In this document: piece after piece, positions 1 through 11,195 of the stretch
Layout of the letters: every line of letters starts with the position of its first letter
How positions within the stretch are numbered: the stretch's first letter is position 1
Source: Azolla caroliniana
Lineage: Eukaryota > Polypodiophyta
Assembly: GCA_043228905.1 (NCBI GenBank)
Contig: JBHGNT010000010.1
Coordinates: 6,820,001-6,884,000, forward strand
Length of the DNA: 64,000 nt
Reading direction: 5' to 3'
Translations under genes and position numbers: made by a program
Notes under the pieces: model-generated
Database searches by the model: none
What the model was told of the DNA's origin: nothing
What the model saw: only the letters and a program-made list of their open reading frames with translations

Positions 1-34
1 AATAAATAAATCGACTTGCGTAATAAAGGGGAAT

Positions 35-760
35 TAGTTATTCTTGTAACTAGCTAACTATCCTAGTAGCTAATTAGATGTTCTAGTAGCTTATTAGCTA
101 TTCTAGTAGTTAATTAGCTATCATGGTAGCTAATTAGCTGTCCTAGTAGCTAATTAGCTATCATGGTAGCCAATTAGCTATCCTAGTAGCTAATTAGACA
201 TCATGGTAGCTAATTAGCTGTCCTAGTAGCTAATTAGCTATCATGGTAGCTAATAAGCTATTCTAGTAGCTAATTAGCTATTCTAGTAGCTAATTAGTTG
301 TTATGGTAGCTAATTAGCTGTCATGGTAGCTAATTAGCTGTCATGGTAGCTAATTAGCTGGTCTAGTAGCTAATTAGCTATCATGGTGGCTAATTAGCTG
401 TCCTAGTAGCTAATTAGCTATCATGGTAGCTAATTAGCTTTCCTAGTAACTAATTAGCTATCATGGTAGCTAATTAGTTGGTCTAGTAGCTAATTAGCTA
501 TCATGGTGGCTAATTAGTTGGTCTAGTAGCTAATTAGCTATCATGGTAGCTAATTAGCTTTCCTAGTAGCTAATTAGCTAGTAATAACGAAATTAGCTAT
601 CCTAGTAGCTAATTAGCTGTCCTGGTAGCTAGTTAGCTATTTTGGTAGCTAATTATCTAGTAGTAACTAAATTAGCTATTGAGAATAGCTAATTAGCTAT
701 CATGGTAGTAGCTATTGAGAGTAGCCAATTACCTATGTAGTAGCTATCCTAGTAGCTAAC
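35..760. repeat. 20-bp palindromic minisatellite
   Basis: About 35 head-to-tail copies of a 20-bp unit. Each unit holds the perfect 14-bp palindrome TAGCTAATTAGCTA followed by a variable hexamer (TCATGG, TCCTAG, TTCTAG, GTCTAG). Copies become irregular after about 590. There are no unique spacers between units. The array abuts the 3' end of the helix-turn-helix pseudogene on the other strand and may lie in an intron of it. Confidence 0.95.
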
Positions 761-782
761 TAAGGTAAATGTAATTGATAAG

Positions 783-1610
783 CTAATTAGCTTTTCTGCT
801 AACTGAGCTAATTAACTTTCCGTGTAGAGTCAAAACAAATGTTGAGATAAATGTAAATACCTGAGGTACATCAAGAAGATGAATGGGATGCTCCTCGTAT
901 TGATTTCTTCCAACACGTTTCCTGCATAAATCCTTTTTATTGGGTGAAACCCTACTCTCATTAGTCCAAAACATTGTGATTACATCCTTGATTTCAAATG
1001 TTATGGGTGTCATTGGCTTACATCTTGTAGTTAGCTTTAGTAGACTAGTTCCTTCACCCGAGGAAATTATATGGTTCATTGTATTGTACACTGTTTTTCT
1101 ACTAACACCAATTACCTTAGATAGCTCATTGATGTTTATATCGTCAACATCACTATTAAGTAACATCATTAGACTAGACCTTTTTAAGACAAGATCATCT
1201 TCTGACCTGCTCATGGATACGAAACTATTACGAAGATTATTTACTAAAATAGATGATATATTTGCATTAAGACCATCACAATCAACTAAGTCCTTTATCG
1301 ATGGATCATTACATATTCCATAAAGTACTATCTTCTTTTCTTCATTGCTGATGTGCTTGGTTTGAACATTGAAATAGTCTACAACCTTTCTCTCTATGAT
1401 GGTAGTCGCATTACTTACATTCTAAGCTAAACTATCCTTACCTTTACTGAGTGTGGCTTTCGTATCCTTCAACAATTGACGATGTTTCCTTTTTTTTTCT
1501 GCCCAATAGTTTCGTATGGCTTGTTGTGTCTTGATAGCATCATCCCTATCCTTATGATCATTGAGGGGTAATTCTAAACACCCTTCTTCCCCTTCCATTT
1601 GGCTGGACAT
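783..1610 (-). pseudogene. Helix-turn-helix, transposase-like gene fragment
   Basis: One continuous frame runs from an ATG at 1610 to a stop at 783, broken once by TAG near 1422; read through, it is about 275 residues. The first 62 codons encode a charged, basic start (KKRKHRQLLKD). After the stop the frame carries a helix-turn-helix (ELSKVIGVSRKTVYNTMNHI) and then TNESRVSPNKKDLCRKRVGR with EEHPIHLLD. This arrangement resembles the DNA-binding N-terminus of IS630/Tc1-mariner-like transposases; family assignment is inference from layout. Codons for VPQ are followed by CAG|GTATTTAC at 861/860, a good splice donor, so the frame past that point, which runs into the minisatellite, may be intronic. 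No catalytic DDE part lies in the window. Confidence 0.5.
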
Positions 1611-1765
1611 ATTAAAACCCTAAATTTCCAGAAAAAAAAACAAGTATTTAAGATGGCTATGGGCAACAACAATACACAAAAATATTCCACAATACACAAG
1701 ATTAGACACAACAATACACAAGATAATCAATAGACAGAAAAATTATTGCAATCCAAGACCGAACA

Positions 1766-2352
1766 GTAGAGGAGTTCACTCTGTTGGATCGAACAGTTGA
1801 GGAGGCGATCTAGGACCTACCAATGGCGACAACTGAGTGTAGAATGTTGTCGTTGGATGAGTGAACTCCGTCAAATCGAAATGTGGAAGCAATCCAGGAC
1901 TGGACAGTAGCGGCAACTGAGTGTAGAATGATGGAAATGGAGGAGAGAACCCCATCAGATTGAACAGTTACCGATGATGCTTGGAACGCACAAAGAAGGC
2001 ACCTGAGAGTAGAGTGGCACAGAGAAGAGAACCCCGTCAGATTGAACAACTCTTTGATGATGCTTGGAACGCATAGTAGCGGCCCCTGAGTGTAGAGTGG
2101 CACAGAGAAGAGAACCCCGTCAGATTGAATAGCTCTTTGATGATGCTTGGAACGCACAGTAGCGGCCCCTGAGTGTAGAGTGGCACAGAGAAGAGAACCC
2201 CATCAGATTGAACAACTCTTTGATGATGCTTGGAACGCACAGTAGCGGCCCCTGAGTGTAGAGTGGCACAGAGAAGAGAACCCCGTTAGATTGAACAACT
2301 CTTTGATGATGCTTGGAACGTACAATAGCGGCCCTTGAGTGTAGAGTGGCGA
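1766..2352. repeat. 83-bp tandem repeat
   Basis: Units recur at exactly 83-bp spacing: the word CTTGGAACG begins at 1980, 2063, 2146, 2229 and 2312, with degenerate copies reaching back to about 1766. Because 83 is not a multiple of three, the open frames on the minus strand change frame from unit to unit, so the array is not coding. Confidence 0.93.
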
Positions 2353-2399
2353 CAGGTGAACTCGATAGGGTTTAGCAACAATGGTAGCAACTAACCCAC

Positions 2400-3257
2400 A
2401 ATACTCAATTAGAGATGGCCTACGTGATGTGGCAAAGGATCATGCATAATGGACCTAGGAATTCGATATATAATTTATGGTACACATTTATGGTGCACAT
2501 ATCAATTTATGTTGCACGTTTATGTTGCACATTTATGGCACTCATTTACATATGTAATTAAAACACTCTAGTATTTTCAATGGTAGTTTTTTGCATAGTT
2601 AATTTATTAATGATGGCTTTTTACTAAAATGACTATTTATGAATGGTAGCTTTTTGCATAGCTAATTAGCTATGTCAAGGACATAGCTAATTGTTTGCAC
2701 TCTCATGCTTTCACCCAGTTTTCTTCTAAACAAGGGGGAAATAAGGACTCTCGACATATATGTTTTCTTTTAAAAAAACATATATGGGCAAATGCCTTCA
2801 CATATCTCTTATACATAAAAACATTAAACATTTAAAAGGGACAAACCATTTGGTTAGCTCAAGTGATTAATGTATTTGTTCTCGAGGTCTCGAGTTCAAA
2901 TATGACCAAGACCATACGCCAATATTGATACATATGATTATAAAACATGTTTATACTTTAGGTCTAAGTGCACTTCGGGGTCCTCGTAATAGGATTTAAA
3001 GAGCCGAAACCACATGGGTGGGCACAGAGACATAGTTTATTGTTAACATTTCTTCGTGTATAAATTATTTATGCCGCGAACATACATGGTTGAGCCTCGG
3101 GGAGTTTCCATGAAAAAATCGATATAGAGATAGGGAAAGACATTCATTTGTCACCCCCATGGTTTTTAAAACACCTTTGTGTTACCATAGTAACTTGATC
3201 TTGAACCTCATCTCATATGTCTAGAGGGGTATTGACGTGAGATCATGATATCGATTA
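2400..3257. other. Gene-free AT-rich stretch
   Basis: No coding sequence seen. It holds short repeats of TTTATGTTGCACA type (2470-2545), an 18-bp perfect palindrome at 2657-2674 that shares its core with the 20-bp minisatellite, and one SINE-like tRNA-related module. Confidence 0.6.
2850..2905 (+). other. tRNA-like module (SINE head candidate)
   Basis: A box-A-like TAGCTCAAGTGA at 2855 lies about 39 bp before a box-B-like GAGTTCAAAT at 2892. The spacing suits a tRNA-derived SINE head. No tail or target duplication was identified. Confidence 0.4.
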
Positions 3258-3347
3258 ATGTTTGTCCATAATATGTTTACATCACGACATGATGTTATGA
3301 CTATTTTTCTGACCTTATCCTATTTCTGTGCCAGAAATTATCATTCA

Positions 3348-3953
3348 ATGGCTCATAATAATGACTCGATGACATCCACCCAAGCGGAAGGAATTCAAGG
3401 AAATCCTCCTACCAGGCCAATCCCCATTGAGTTGTATTTTTTACAAATACAAAATTTCCTTAATTCTTCCTTGGATAAAATTTCTGAACTTCGGCAATCT
3501 CATAGTGCTCTCAAGGCACGAGTCATTTGTATACAACGTGATATTAATAGACCTGATGAGCATCAAGGTGAACCATCGTTTGTCGTAAAGCCATTTACGG
3601 GAGAAAAAAAGGAAAGAATCGAAGAAGCAATTTGCACATGACTGGGCCGATGGGAGTCTTCTTTTGAGCTCTATCCAAAACCAGATAGTACAAATATTGC
3701 ATATGTCGGTTGAGAACTAGGGGGTAAGGCTATCGCATAGTGGCGTGGGCTCTACACTACGAGGAAATTGCCTAATACTTGGATAGACTTTGTCACAGTT
3801 TTCAAGGGTCAATTTCTGCAACCTCCATCTCGAACCAAGGCACCACAAGCTTTGATGAACCTCTCTAGCCGAAACTTTTCCTTGCTAGAAGACTATGTTC
3901 ACCATGCTAGAACCCAAATCCAAAAATTGGGTCTAGAAGGGGACAATTGGTGA
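3348..3953 (+). pseudogene. Ty3/gypsy gag fragment
   Basis: The frame begins MAHNNDSMTS and includes a helical stretch (ELYFLQIQNFLNSSLDKISE); after frameshifts and stops near 3640-3765 it continues with TWIDFVTVFKGQFLQPP and EDYVHHARTQIQKL. The latter matches the capsid layout of gypsy gag proteins (W-x2-F ... F-x2-F followed by a helix). The frame is cut at 3953 by the insertion of a copia LTR. No zinc knuckle, protease or polymerase of this element remains. Confidence 0.55.
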
Positions 3954-3954
3954 A

Positions 3955-4373
3955 TGTAAAAGTAAATATGCGGAAACTAAGACAAAACCATCTCAGCCGG
4001 ATAACAACAGAGAATAGAGACACGGGTTTAATGGAAACCTTACACGGGAGAGACAAAGAGAGCAGAATAATAAACTCAATTCAAAACAATATCAGTTTGT
4101 ACATACAATGTGCTCAGTGACCACTTTTATACAAGTCCTTAAAAGGACTTACAGAAGTACTGACAAGTACTTCAACACTCATACGAGCGACTGACACTGG
4201 CTCCTAAAAATATGCCTACGTACTAGGCTAGATTCATAGGCCTCTAACGACGTACCGGTTACAATCCGATCCGGCTCTGGTTCCGGACATTGATCCGGTT
4301 CTTCGTTCTAGACTCTGATCCGGCTCTGGCTTGTTCGACCGATCTGGATTTGGTTGAGCTTGTCTGGTCAACA
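3955..4373 (-). repeat. Copia 3' LTR
   Basis: Reading on the minus strand the LTR starts TGTTGACCAGAC at 4373 and ends ACTTTTACA at 3955 (419 bp), with a TATA box CTTGTATAAAAGTGG (around 4125). It is immediately preceded by a polypurine tract. A related LTR lies at 14110-14583 in the same orientation. U3 is rich in CCGG-type words. Confidence 0.8.
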
Positions 4374-5765
4374 CTCCCCCTCAAGCTCAACTTGAGGTCG
4401 GATCATTGTGTCGGTGTCAGTGTCTACCGGTCTTTCCCTCTAGCTCCTCTTGGTGTCCTCCCGCCTAGCTCGCGCTCCCCGTCTAGTCCGGTTCCGCTTC
4501 CTATGACTTGTTCGGTCCCACGCATCTCGACCTTCTCGGTCGGCTTGTCTGCTCATAAGGCCCTTCTCAGCTCCCTTGCTGTTGCGACTTCGGCACTTCT
4601 CGACCCGTCGGTTTCTCTGTGTCGATGTCGACTTCCGCTTCCTTCTTGTAAGTTTGGCCTTCAGTTGATCTGGCTCCTTCGAATCGTACTCCTCTTCAGA
4701 ATCGGCTGCCTCCGATTCGTTCCAGCTCTTGTCTGAGTTGGTTGCCTCCGATTTGTTCCAGCTCTTGTCTGAGTTGGTTGTCTCCAATTCGTCCTGAATC
4801 TTCAGACCCTTCACGACATCAGACCATGTCTGTGTCTTGCTCTTTCAGGGTTTTCCTCCCCCTACTTCGGTTGGCTCCAGCTTGGGCTCTTTGTTCCGGT
4901 GGCTCCCTCTACGTCCGGTCTTGGCTTCTTCACTCATCCCATGCACTCCGATTTCCTTAGTCGGGCCGAAGTCAAAATCGGTTTCCGACTCAGTTTTTTG
5001 GTCATCTTTCTCATTCCTCCCCCTCAAGTTTGGCATATCGAGGTAGTGCACACCCAATGCACCAGAAAATTACCGCAACTTGTCTAAGCTGAGGGGTTTG
5101 GTGAAGATGTCAGCCACCTGCCGATCTGTCAGAACATACACTAGTTCCACTTCACCGGAGAGAACTCGCTCACGGATAAAATAATAGTGCACCTCAATGT
5201 TCTTAGTCCGGGTGTAAAAGATGGGGTTCTTTGCCAACTGGATGTTGTTGAGGTTGTCGCAATAGATCACCGTCGGATCAGACACCTCCACTCGTAGATC
5301 CTTCAGGAGCCTCTTGAGCCATATGGCTTTGCAGGTTACGACAACCGCTCCTTGGTACTCAGCCTCGGTGCTCGACAGTGCGATTGTCGGTTGCTTCTTA
5401 CTAGTCCAGGCAACCACAACGCTTCCAAGTGAAAACGCATAGTTGGATGTAGACCTACGGTCGCCAACATTTCCGGCCCAATTGGCGTCTGTGTAGCCAA
5501 CAAGATGTCCGGTTACACCGGTCTGATACAGAAACCTCCTGCCCTTAGTGTTGCTAACATACCTGAGTATTCGGTGCGTGCATTAAAGGTGCTCCACAGT
5601 CGAATGTGCCATGAATTGACTAATCAATCGGACTAGATAATTGACATCCGGTCGGGTGATGGTGAGATAGATAAGGCTTCCGAAATATTTGAGAAGTTTG
5701 ATCATTCCTTGGGTTTGTTGGGTTTTTGCGAAAATCTCTTTGCAATTATTCCCAATTGATGACAC
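4374..5765 (-). pseudogene. Ty1/copia pol 3' end (RT tail and RNase H)
   Basis: From 5765 to 5070 the minus strand keeps one frame with a single stop at 5583. It reads GSLIYLTITRPDVNYLV (end of RT), then YTDANWAG, SKKQPTIALSSTEAEYQGA (RNase H), YCDNLNNIQLAKNPIF, RTKNIEVHYYFIRERV and VADIFTKPLSLDKLR, the standard copia C-terminus. Downstream the purine tract GAGGGGGAG (4374-4382) abuts the 3' LTR. Everything upstream of the RT end is missing; the break at about 5766 joins a gypsy integrase fragment in the opposite orientation. Between 4384 and 4990 the sequence is simple and not clearly coding. Confidence 0.85.
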
Positions 5766-5789
5766 CGTTTACTGATCTTCTAAAAGGTC

Positions 5790-6255
5790 AAACACATAAG
5801 TCTACAAAACCTATTGTATCGAATGCTTCCTCGAAGGGAAGGAATCACCACAACCTCGAAGGAATCCTTCCACATTTCTAATGGTCAGCTCTATCGTAAT
5901 GGGAAGGTTTGTGTTCGAAATTTGCCTGAGGTCAAAAAGAGAATTCTTTTTGAATACCATGATGCACCCTCTGCAAGTGACAGGAAATACGCGGAATAAT
6001 CTCCGGCAACAACCGAAGTGTAGATCACTTGATGACAATCGAACACAGAAGAAATGGGAATGGAGGTAAGTGCACGAATAGAAAAGAGAATACACAGGAT
6101 GTTAACGTGGAAAACCCCCGAGAGGGAAAAACCACGGGAGTCCACAGAGTCCAAACTATCACTATGCCAATGATTACAACAGGGAGCACAGAGGCAATGA
6201 CCTCCTGCTCACGATCTTCGCCTAACGGCGGTTACAACAGAGACATGCTCTGTAT

Positions 6256-6290
<35 letters not shown>

Positions 6291-6720
6291 TACAGTCATT
6301 ACACCAAATTACACTATACGAAGGTAACAACAACAACTCTTATACACTATTTTCCCTAGGTCACATTTATACCAATATGACATTAGAACTATTTACAGAT
6401 ATAGCCCCAATGGGCTCTCAGAAACATATCTACATATATGTCCCTTCATCCGGTGAGAGGTTCTCACCGGGCCTGCAACATCCGGTTCTCATCGGGTCTT
6501 CCTTGACGGGTACTCGTCATTTGGTTCTCATTGGGTCTGCATCATTCGATTCTCACCGGGTCTTCCTTGCCGGGTACTCCACATCAGGTTCTCACCGGGT
6601 CTGCATCATCCATTGCCGGGTACTCCGTATTCCATCCGGAGGGACCGAGATCCTAACAGCAAGGCACCATGGAATACATCGCACACCTGTTCTCATCTCT
6701 AGTCAATTCTATTGGCCTAA
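5790..6720 (+). pseudogene. Ty3/gypsy integrase zinc-finger fragment
   Basis: SNGQLYRNGKVCVRNLPEVK and RILFEYHDAPSA are followed, after the solo LTR and removal of one GCAAG, by HHGIHRTPVLISSQFYWPKM. Together they form the H-H half of the integrase HHCC zinc finger of gypsy elements. The reading frame is restored exactly when the solo LTR (5978-6658) is removed. No catalytic core remains. Confidence 0.75.
5978..6658 (-). mobile_element. Solo copia LTR with 5-bp target duplication
   Basis: On the minus strand it starts TGTTAGGATCTCGGTCCC and ends ...TGTCA. Both sides carry GCAAG (5973-5977 and 6659-6663). It shares the start GGTCCCTCCGGATGG with the LTRs at 34352 and 38475, and its downstream part (the TTTTCCACG/ACGATCTTCG region) with the C3 LTR. 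U3 holds irregular CCGGGTCTGCATC-type repeats, and there is a CT microsatellite at 6260-6290. Confidence 0.88.
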
Positions 6721-6739
6721 GATGTGTCATGAACAACGT

Positions 6740-7004
6740 TGTTTACATACACATATTTAACGTTTAAATACGTATAATATCTCAATGTTGTTTAGTCAAA
6801 TATCATGTATGTACTATACCTCAATGTTTGTATAGTACGTACTATACCTCAATGTTGTTTAGTCAAATATCATGTACATTTGTCCGATGCGGTATTTAAC
6901 ATACATTTGAAAAAAATAGGTATAATACGTATTTATAAACAAATGTAAGTAAAACCCTAACAAAAACCAAAAGAAAAAAAAGAGTTTAGTGAAAAAGAAG
7001 AAAA
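6740..7004. other. Gene-free stretch with palindrome
   Basis: Nothing coding seen. CTCAATGTTGTTTAGTCAAA occurs twice (6781 and 6849), flanking the perfect 16-bp palindrome TATAGTACGTACTATA at 6831-6846. Confidence 0.6.
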
Positions 7005-7185
7005 AAGGAGGAAGAAAGAAGAACAGAAGAGATGACGACAAAGAAGAAGAAGAAGAAGAAGAGAGAAAAGAACATAGAAACCTGTCTTGACTCTAAGTGT
7101 GATAATCGCCGGAGATAGAAGAAGAAAAAGAAGAAGTAGAAGAAGAAGAAGAAGAAGAAGAAGAAGAAGAATAATAAGAATAAGA
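7005..7185. repeat. GAA microsatellite
   Basis: Imperfect (GAA)n on the plus strand, interrupted by a short unique piece (7075-7115). Part of this tract, including a GAAACCT...GTGTGATAATC segment, recurs beyond the 3' LTR of C1 at 13082-13140, so C1 landed in an already duplicated purine-rich tract. Confidence 0.85.
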
Positions 7186-7189
7186 AGAA

Positions 7190-7392
7190 TGTTGAGAGTC
7201 GAACTCAACTTCCCATAGATAGGTTTCACACTAGCTCATGGACATGTTGGGCTAGTTTTGTAAATAGTAGAAAGGGCACTTGCCCTAGCTTAGTTGGTAT
7301 ATAAACCAACACATTGTAACTTAGTTACTGTTGGATATTTTATGTTTTGCTATATTTTTGGTTAATATACAATTTGTCTATCTCTGTCTTCA

Positions 7393-7436
<44 letters not shown>

Positions 7437-7508
7437 TGTTTTGATACACACAACGCACACTCATCTTCCGCTGCATTATAACCACTCTTGCCTCCTCATT
7501 TCTTTACA
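7190..7508 (+). repeat. C1 5' LTR
   Basis: TGTTGAGAGTCGAACTC...CTTTACA, 319 bp, with TATA box TTGGTATATAAACC near 7297 and a CT microsatellite at 7398-7432. It matches the 3' copy except for microsatellite length and scattered substitutions. Confidence 0.9.
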
Positions 7509-7520
7509 TGGTATCAGAGC
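7509..7520 (+). other. Primer binding site, initiator Met tRNA
   Basis: TGGTATCAGAGC directly after the 5' LTR, the usual plant copia primer site. Confidence 0.92.
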
Positions 7521-7609
7521 CTGTGGTTGCCTGATGAAGCCTATTCGACTGTGTTGTGCTGCACGCCGACGATCAACAGAACCGGCCCATCAACAGAGAA
7601 GAAATCATC

Positions 7610-8665
7610 ATGAATACTAAAATGGGAAGCGCTCTTCCTACCGAGAAGCTCAATAGAATGAACTTTGCATCTTGGGAATACAAGATGCATCAATATCTTG
7701 TCGGACAAGGCTACTGGAGCTACATCGAAGGAGCTCACGAATCACAACCCAACCCAACACACACCGACTATCCCGCTTGGGAGTAGGCCGCAAGCCATGT
7801 GTTGTATTGCCCTGCATCATGCATTCATGATCATATGCTTGGCTATATTCGAGAGGCAAAAACGTTGAAGCAGACGTGGGAAAACCTCAAGAAGATTTTC
7901 GTAGCCAATACGGCCGCATGAAAGCTCCAACTTCGACAAGAACTAAACAATCTTCAACAAAGGGACATGTCAATCGGAAATTACACCTTAAAGATCAAGG
8001 AGTTGTGCGATGCTCTTGGATCGATCAATGTTAGCATTTACGACAAAGAAATGATGCAGATATGCCTCGGTGGCTTGGCACTGCGATTTGGTGCAATAAG
8101 ATCGGCCGTTCCCGCGAGAGAGAATCCTCGTTCCTTTTTTGATCTCCAATCATTGTTGCTAGTCGAAGAGAATCACGTGCGTCAAAGGAACAATGCGCAT
8201 GACGGACAAATGCTATATTTGAACTTCGATGGAAGAAGAGGACAGAACTATGGAAGGAGAGGTCGGTTTGACCAAGGTCGACACAACCAAGAGCGTAACT
8301 CCCACCAATGGCAAGCGGACAGAAACGGCCCCAAAGAGTTCGGCGGAAGGGGGAGTCATCACGCTGGACCAAGCAACCGTAGGAACCTAGTTGGGTGCGG
8401 GTACTGCGGAAAACCCAACCACTACGAAGAGGAGTGTCAGAAGAAGAAGCGTGACCAAGGCCGACAACTAACAAATTACGCCACGAACTCCGACTACGGT
8501 GACCACGCCAAAATGTTCATAATGAAGCACGAAGCGCACTCAATGTCCGCACTTGCGTCAACTACCGCTTCCACTCCGAACAACGTATGGTTTGTCGATT
8601 CGGGAGCATCCAATCACATGACGTCCCATGAAGATTGGTCCCGGATATGTCGAAACAGGAGATGA
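7610..8665 (+). pseudogene. C1 gag and protease
   Basis: Gag starts MNTKMGSALPTEKLN, followed by the copia UBN2-like capsid (ASWEYKMHQYLVGQGYWSYI). Stops at 7784 and about 7919 are in frame. After LQLRQELNNLQQRDMSIGNY the frame is open for 232 codons, with an RG-rich nucleic-acid-binding tract, a CX2CX4HX4C zinc knuckle (CGYCGKPNHYEEEC, about 8397-8438) and the protease motif WFVDSGASNHMT (about 8588). The frame is lost at 8665 and picked up one base over. Two other gag copies of the same family lie at 14813-15102 (minus) and 21525-22260 (plus). Confidence 0.88.
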
Positions 8666-9780
8666 CACGACTCAGCCAATACAACATATCGGGAACGTCC
8701 CATTCGGAAACGATGGCAAACAGACCTATCTCAAGAATGTGCTGCATGTCCCCATTATTACGAAAAACCTAGTCTCGGTTGGCCAGATTGTCGAACAAGA
8801 AATGCAAGTACTCTTCAATAATGACGGATGCTTCATCGAAAAAGGCGATCAAGTCGTAGCTCACAGCTGACGAGAAGGCCGTATGTTCATCTTCGAATCG
8901 AGCGAGGTAAAGTCGGCCATGTACGCAAAGGGCCTGAAAGTCGAAACTGACTTAAAACTGTAGCACAAGAGAATCGGCCACATTAATCTCTAGAAACTAC
9001 AAAACATGCAATCGAAAGGAGTCATAATTGGACTCTTGAACTTTACAGTGAAGTAGATTACAAGCGTATGCGAAGCAAGTCAGTTCGGAAAGCAACGCCA
9101 TCACCCATTCCCTAACGAGCGGAATGTGAGAAAAGGGATCCTAGATGTAATACATTCAGATGTATGGGGACCAACCCAAACAACTACATTCAGTGGATGC
9201 CGATACTATATCATGTTCATCGACGAATTCTTTAGGAACACCTGGATCTATCCGATGAAGTAGAAGAGTGAAGTGTTCAGGCACTTCCAGACATTCAAAG
9301 CCGAAGTCGAAAATACTATGGGTCGGCATGTATGTTGTCTTCGATCAGATGGAGGCAAAGAATATTTTTCGAATGAATTTACGGCGTATCTCCGAAAAGA
9401 AGGAATCCGACGAGAGTTCTTGTGTCGACACACGCCTCAGCAAAACAACGTAGCAGAGCGTAAAAATCGCCATGTAGTAGAAGTTGCACGAGCCATGATG
9501 AACGAGAAGAACCTGCCAAAATCATATTGGGCAGAAGCGGCAAATACAACCGTATATCTCATGAACAAGTGCACAACCTCGGGAGTACACGATATAACTC
9601 CGCATGAGAAGTTCTTCGGAAAGAAGCCGGACTTGTCACATGTCCGCATTTTCGGCTACGTACATATTCCCGATGATACGCGACAAAATCTTGACCCATA
9701 GATGGAGCGAAGAAAGCCATACTCCCCACGGATTGAGAGCTACGTCGATCCACATGTGAAAAGAACCCCGTAAACCGCTA
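8628..9780 (+). pseudogene. C1 integrase
   Basis: One frame with several stops. It runs through NVLHVPIITKNLVSVGQIVE, the pre-integrase HKRIGHINL, DVIHSDVWGPTQTTTFSGCR (first Asp), CLRSDGGKEYFSNEF (second Asp) and QQNNVAERKNRHVVEVARAM (Glu); 35 residues separate the second Asp from the Glu. Stops at 8868, 9055 and 9699 among others mean it cannot be translated whole. Confidence 0.85.
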
Positions 9781-9796
9781 TGGCTACGACGAGTAC

Positions 9797-11195
9797 ATGG
9801 CGTATCACTACGTTTTTATGATGAAAGTAGCGTCAGTACGGGAACCGGAAACACTTTCCGAAGCCGCAAAGGATCTGCGATGGGTCAACGGGATGAATGA
9901 GGAGATGGAGGCTTTATGCAAAAATGAGACATGGGATCTCGTTCCTCTCCCCCCGAACAAGAAAGCAATTGGCTGCAGATGGATATACAAAGTAAAGTAC
10001 AATGCCGACGGATCCATAAATCGCTTCAAAGCACGACTCGTTGCGAAAGGCTACGTGCAAACACATGGCATAGACTACGAAGAAACCTTTGCCCGGGTGG
10101 CAAAGATGACAACTATACAGACAGTAATTGCACTCACCGTAGCGAAGGGATGGCACCTCCACCACATGGACGTGAAAAATGCTTTCCTCCAAGGAGAGTT
10201 AGAAGAAGAGGTGTACATGATGCAACCACCCGGATTCGAATCGCGTAAACATCTGCATGCCGTATGCTGACTCAAGAAGCCACTCTATGGCCTCAAACAA
10301 GCACCGCGTGCTTAGCATTCGAAGATCACACAATATCTTCATCAAGTCGGATTTCGGATGTCAAAATCTGATACTTCTCTGTACATCCGAAATGAGTTGG
10401 ATAGCCCGATTGTCATCATCCTTTATGTGGATGACTTGGTCATCAGAGGAAAGGATCTCACCGAGATTAACAAAGTCAATTCACTTCTTTCCGGCAGATT
10501 CGAAATGAAAGATCTGCACGAGCTCCATTACTTCCTAGGTATTAAAGTAATTCGGACACCAGTAGGAATAATAATCTCTCAATGACACTACATTCTCAAC
10601 TTACTCTATAAGTTCGGAATGGCTGAGTGCAAGCCTATGTCTACCCCTCTTGATCATAATCTCAAGATCGATGCCAATTCCGGAATCGCTGAGAACAAGC
10701 CGACTCAGTATCGACAACTGATCAGTAGTTTAATCTATCTGACCATTACGCGACTCAACCTCAGTTATTCGGTCGGCCTACTTAGCCAGTTTATGTAGAA
10801 TCCGCGATATCTTCATCTGGACTGCGCTAAGAGGATACTTCAATATGTCAGTACAACAATGGACTGCAACATTATGTACAAGACGAATGCGATCATTCGA
10901 CTCGAAGGGTACACAGATGCAGACTGGGCAGGATATAAAGCAAACAGACAATCCACATCCGGATTCGTCTTCTCTTTGGGTAGCGGAGCGATCTCCTGGT
11001 GTAGTAAGAAGCAGCTGATAGTCGCACTGTCGAGCACGGAAGCCGAATACAACGGCACAACAGTCTCCGCATGCGAAGCTGTCTGGCTCAAACGCGTACT
11101 AAAGGATTTGGGCGTACCCATCAAGGATCCAATTCGTCTCTACTACAACAACATGAGCAGTATCTACCTGGCGCGGAACCCCATATTCCACGCAC
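9797..11195 (+). pseudogene. C1 reverse transcriptase and RNase H
   Basis: RT begins at WVNGMNEEMEALCKNETWDL and shows [51 protein letters not shown] and the catalytic ILYVDDLVI (about 10420). RNase H has YTDADWAGYKANRQSTSG and ALSSTEAEYN. Stops at 10268, about 10312, about 10582 and about 10796 interrupt it. It is cut at 11195, inside NPIFHA, by a solo LTR and resumes at 12409. Confidence 0.88.

Noticed and set aside
35-760. CRISPR-like repeat array
   Set aside because: Units are directly adjacent with no unique spacers and the context is eukaryotic retrotransposon DNA.
1810-2240. Minus-strand reading frames across the 83-bp array
   Set aside because: They are translations of the repeat, whose period shifts frame each unit.
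6029-6760. 243-residue forward reading frame
   Set aside because: It crosses a solo LTR, a CT microsatellite and an insertion boundary; no protein-like composition.
6859-7229. Leu/Phe-rich minus-strand frames
   Set aside because: Translations of the GAA microsatellite.
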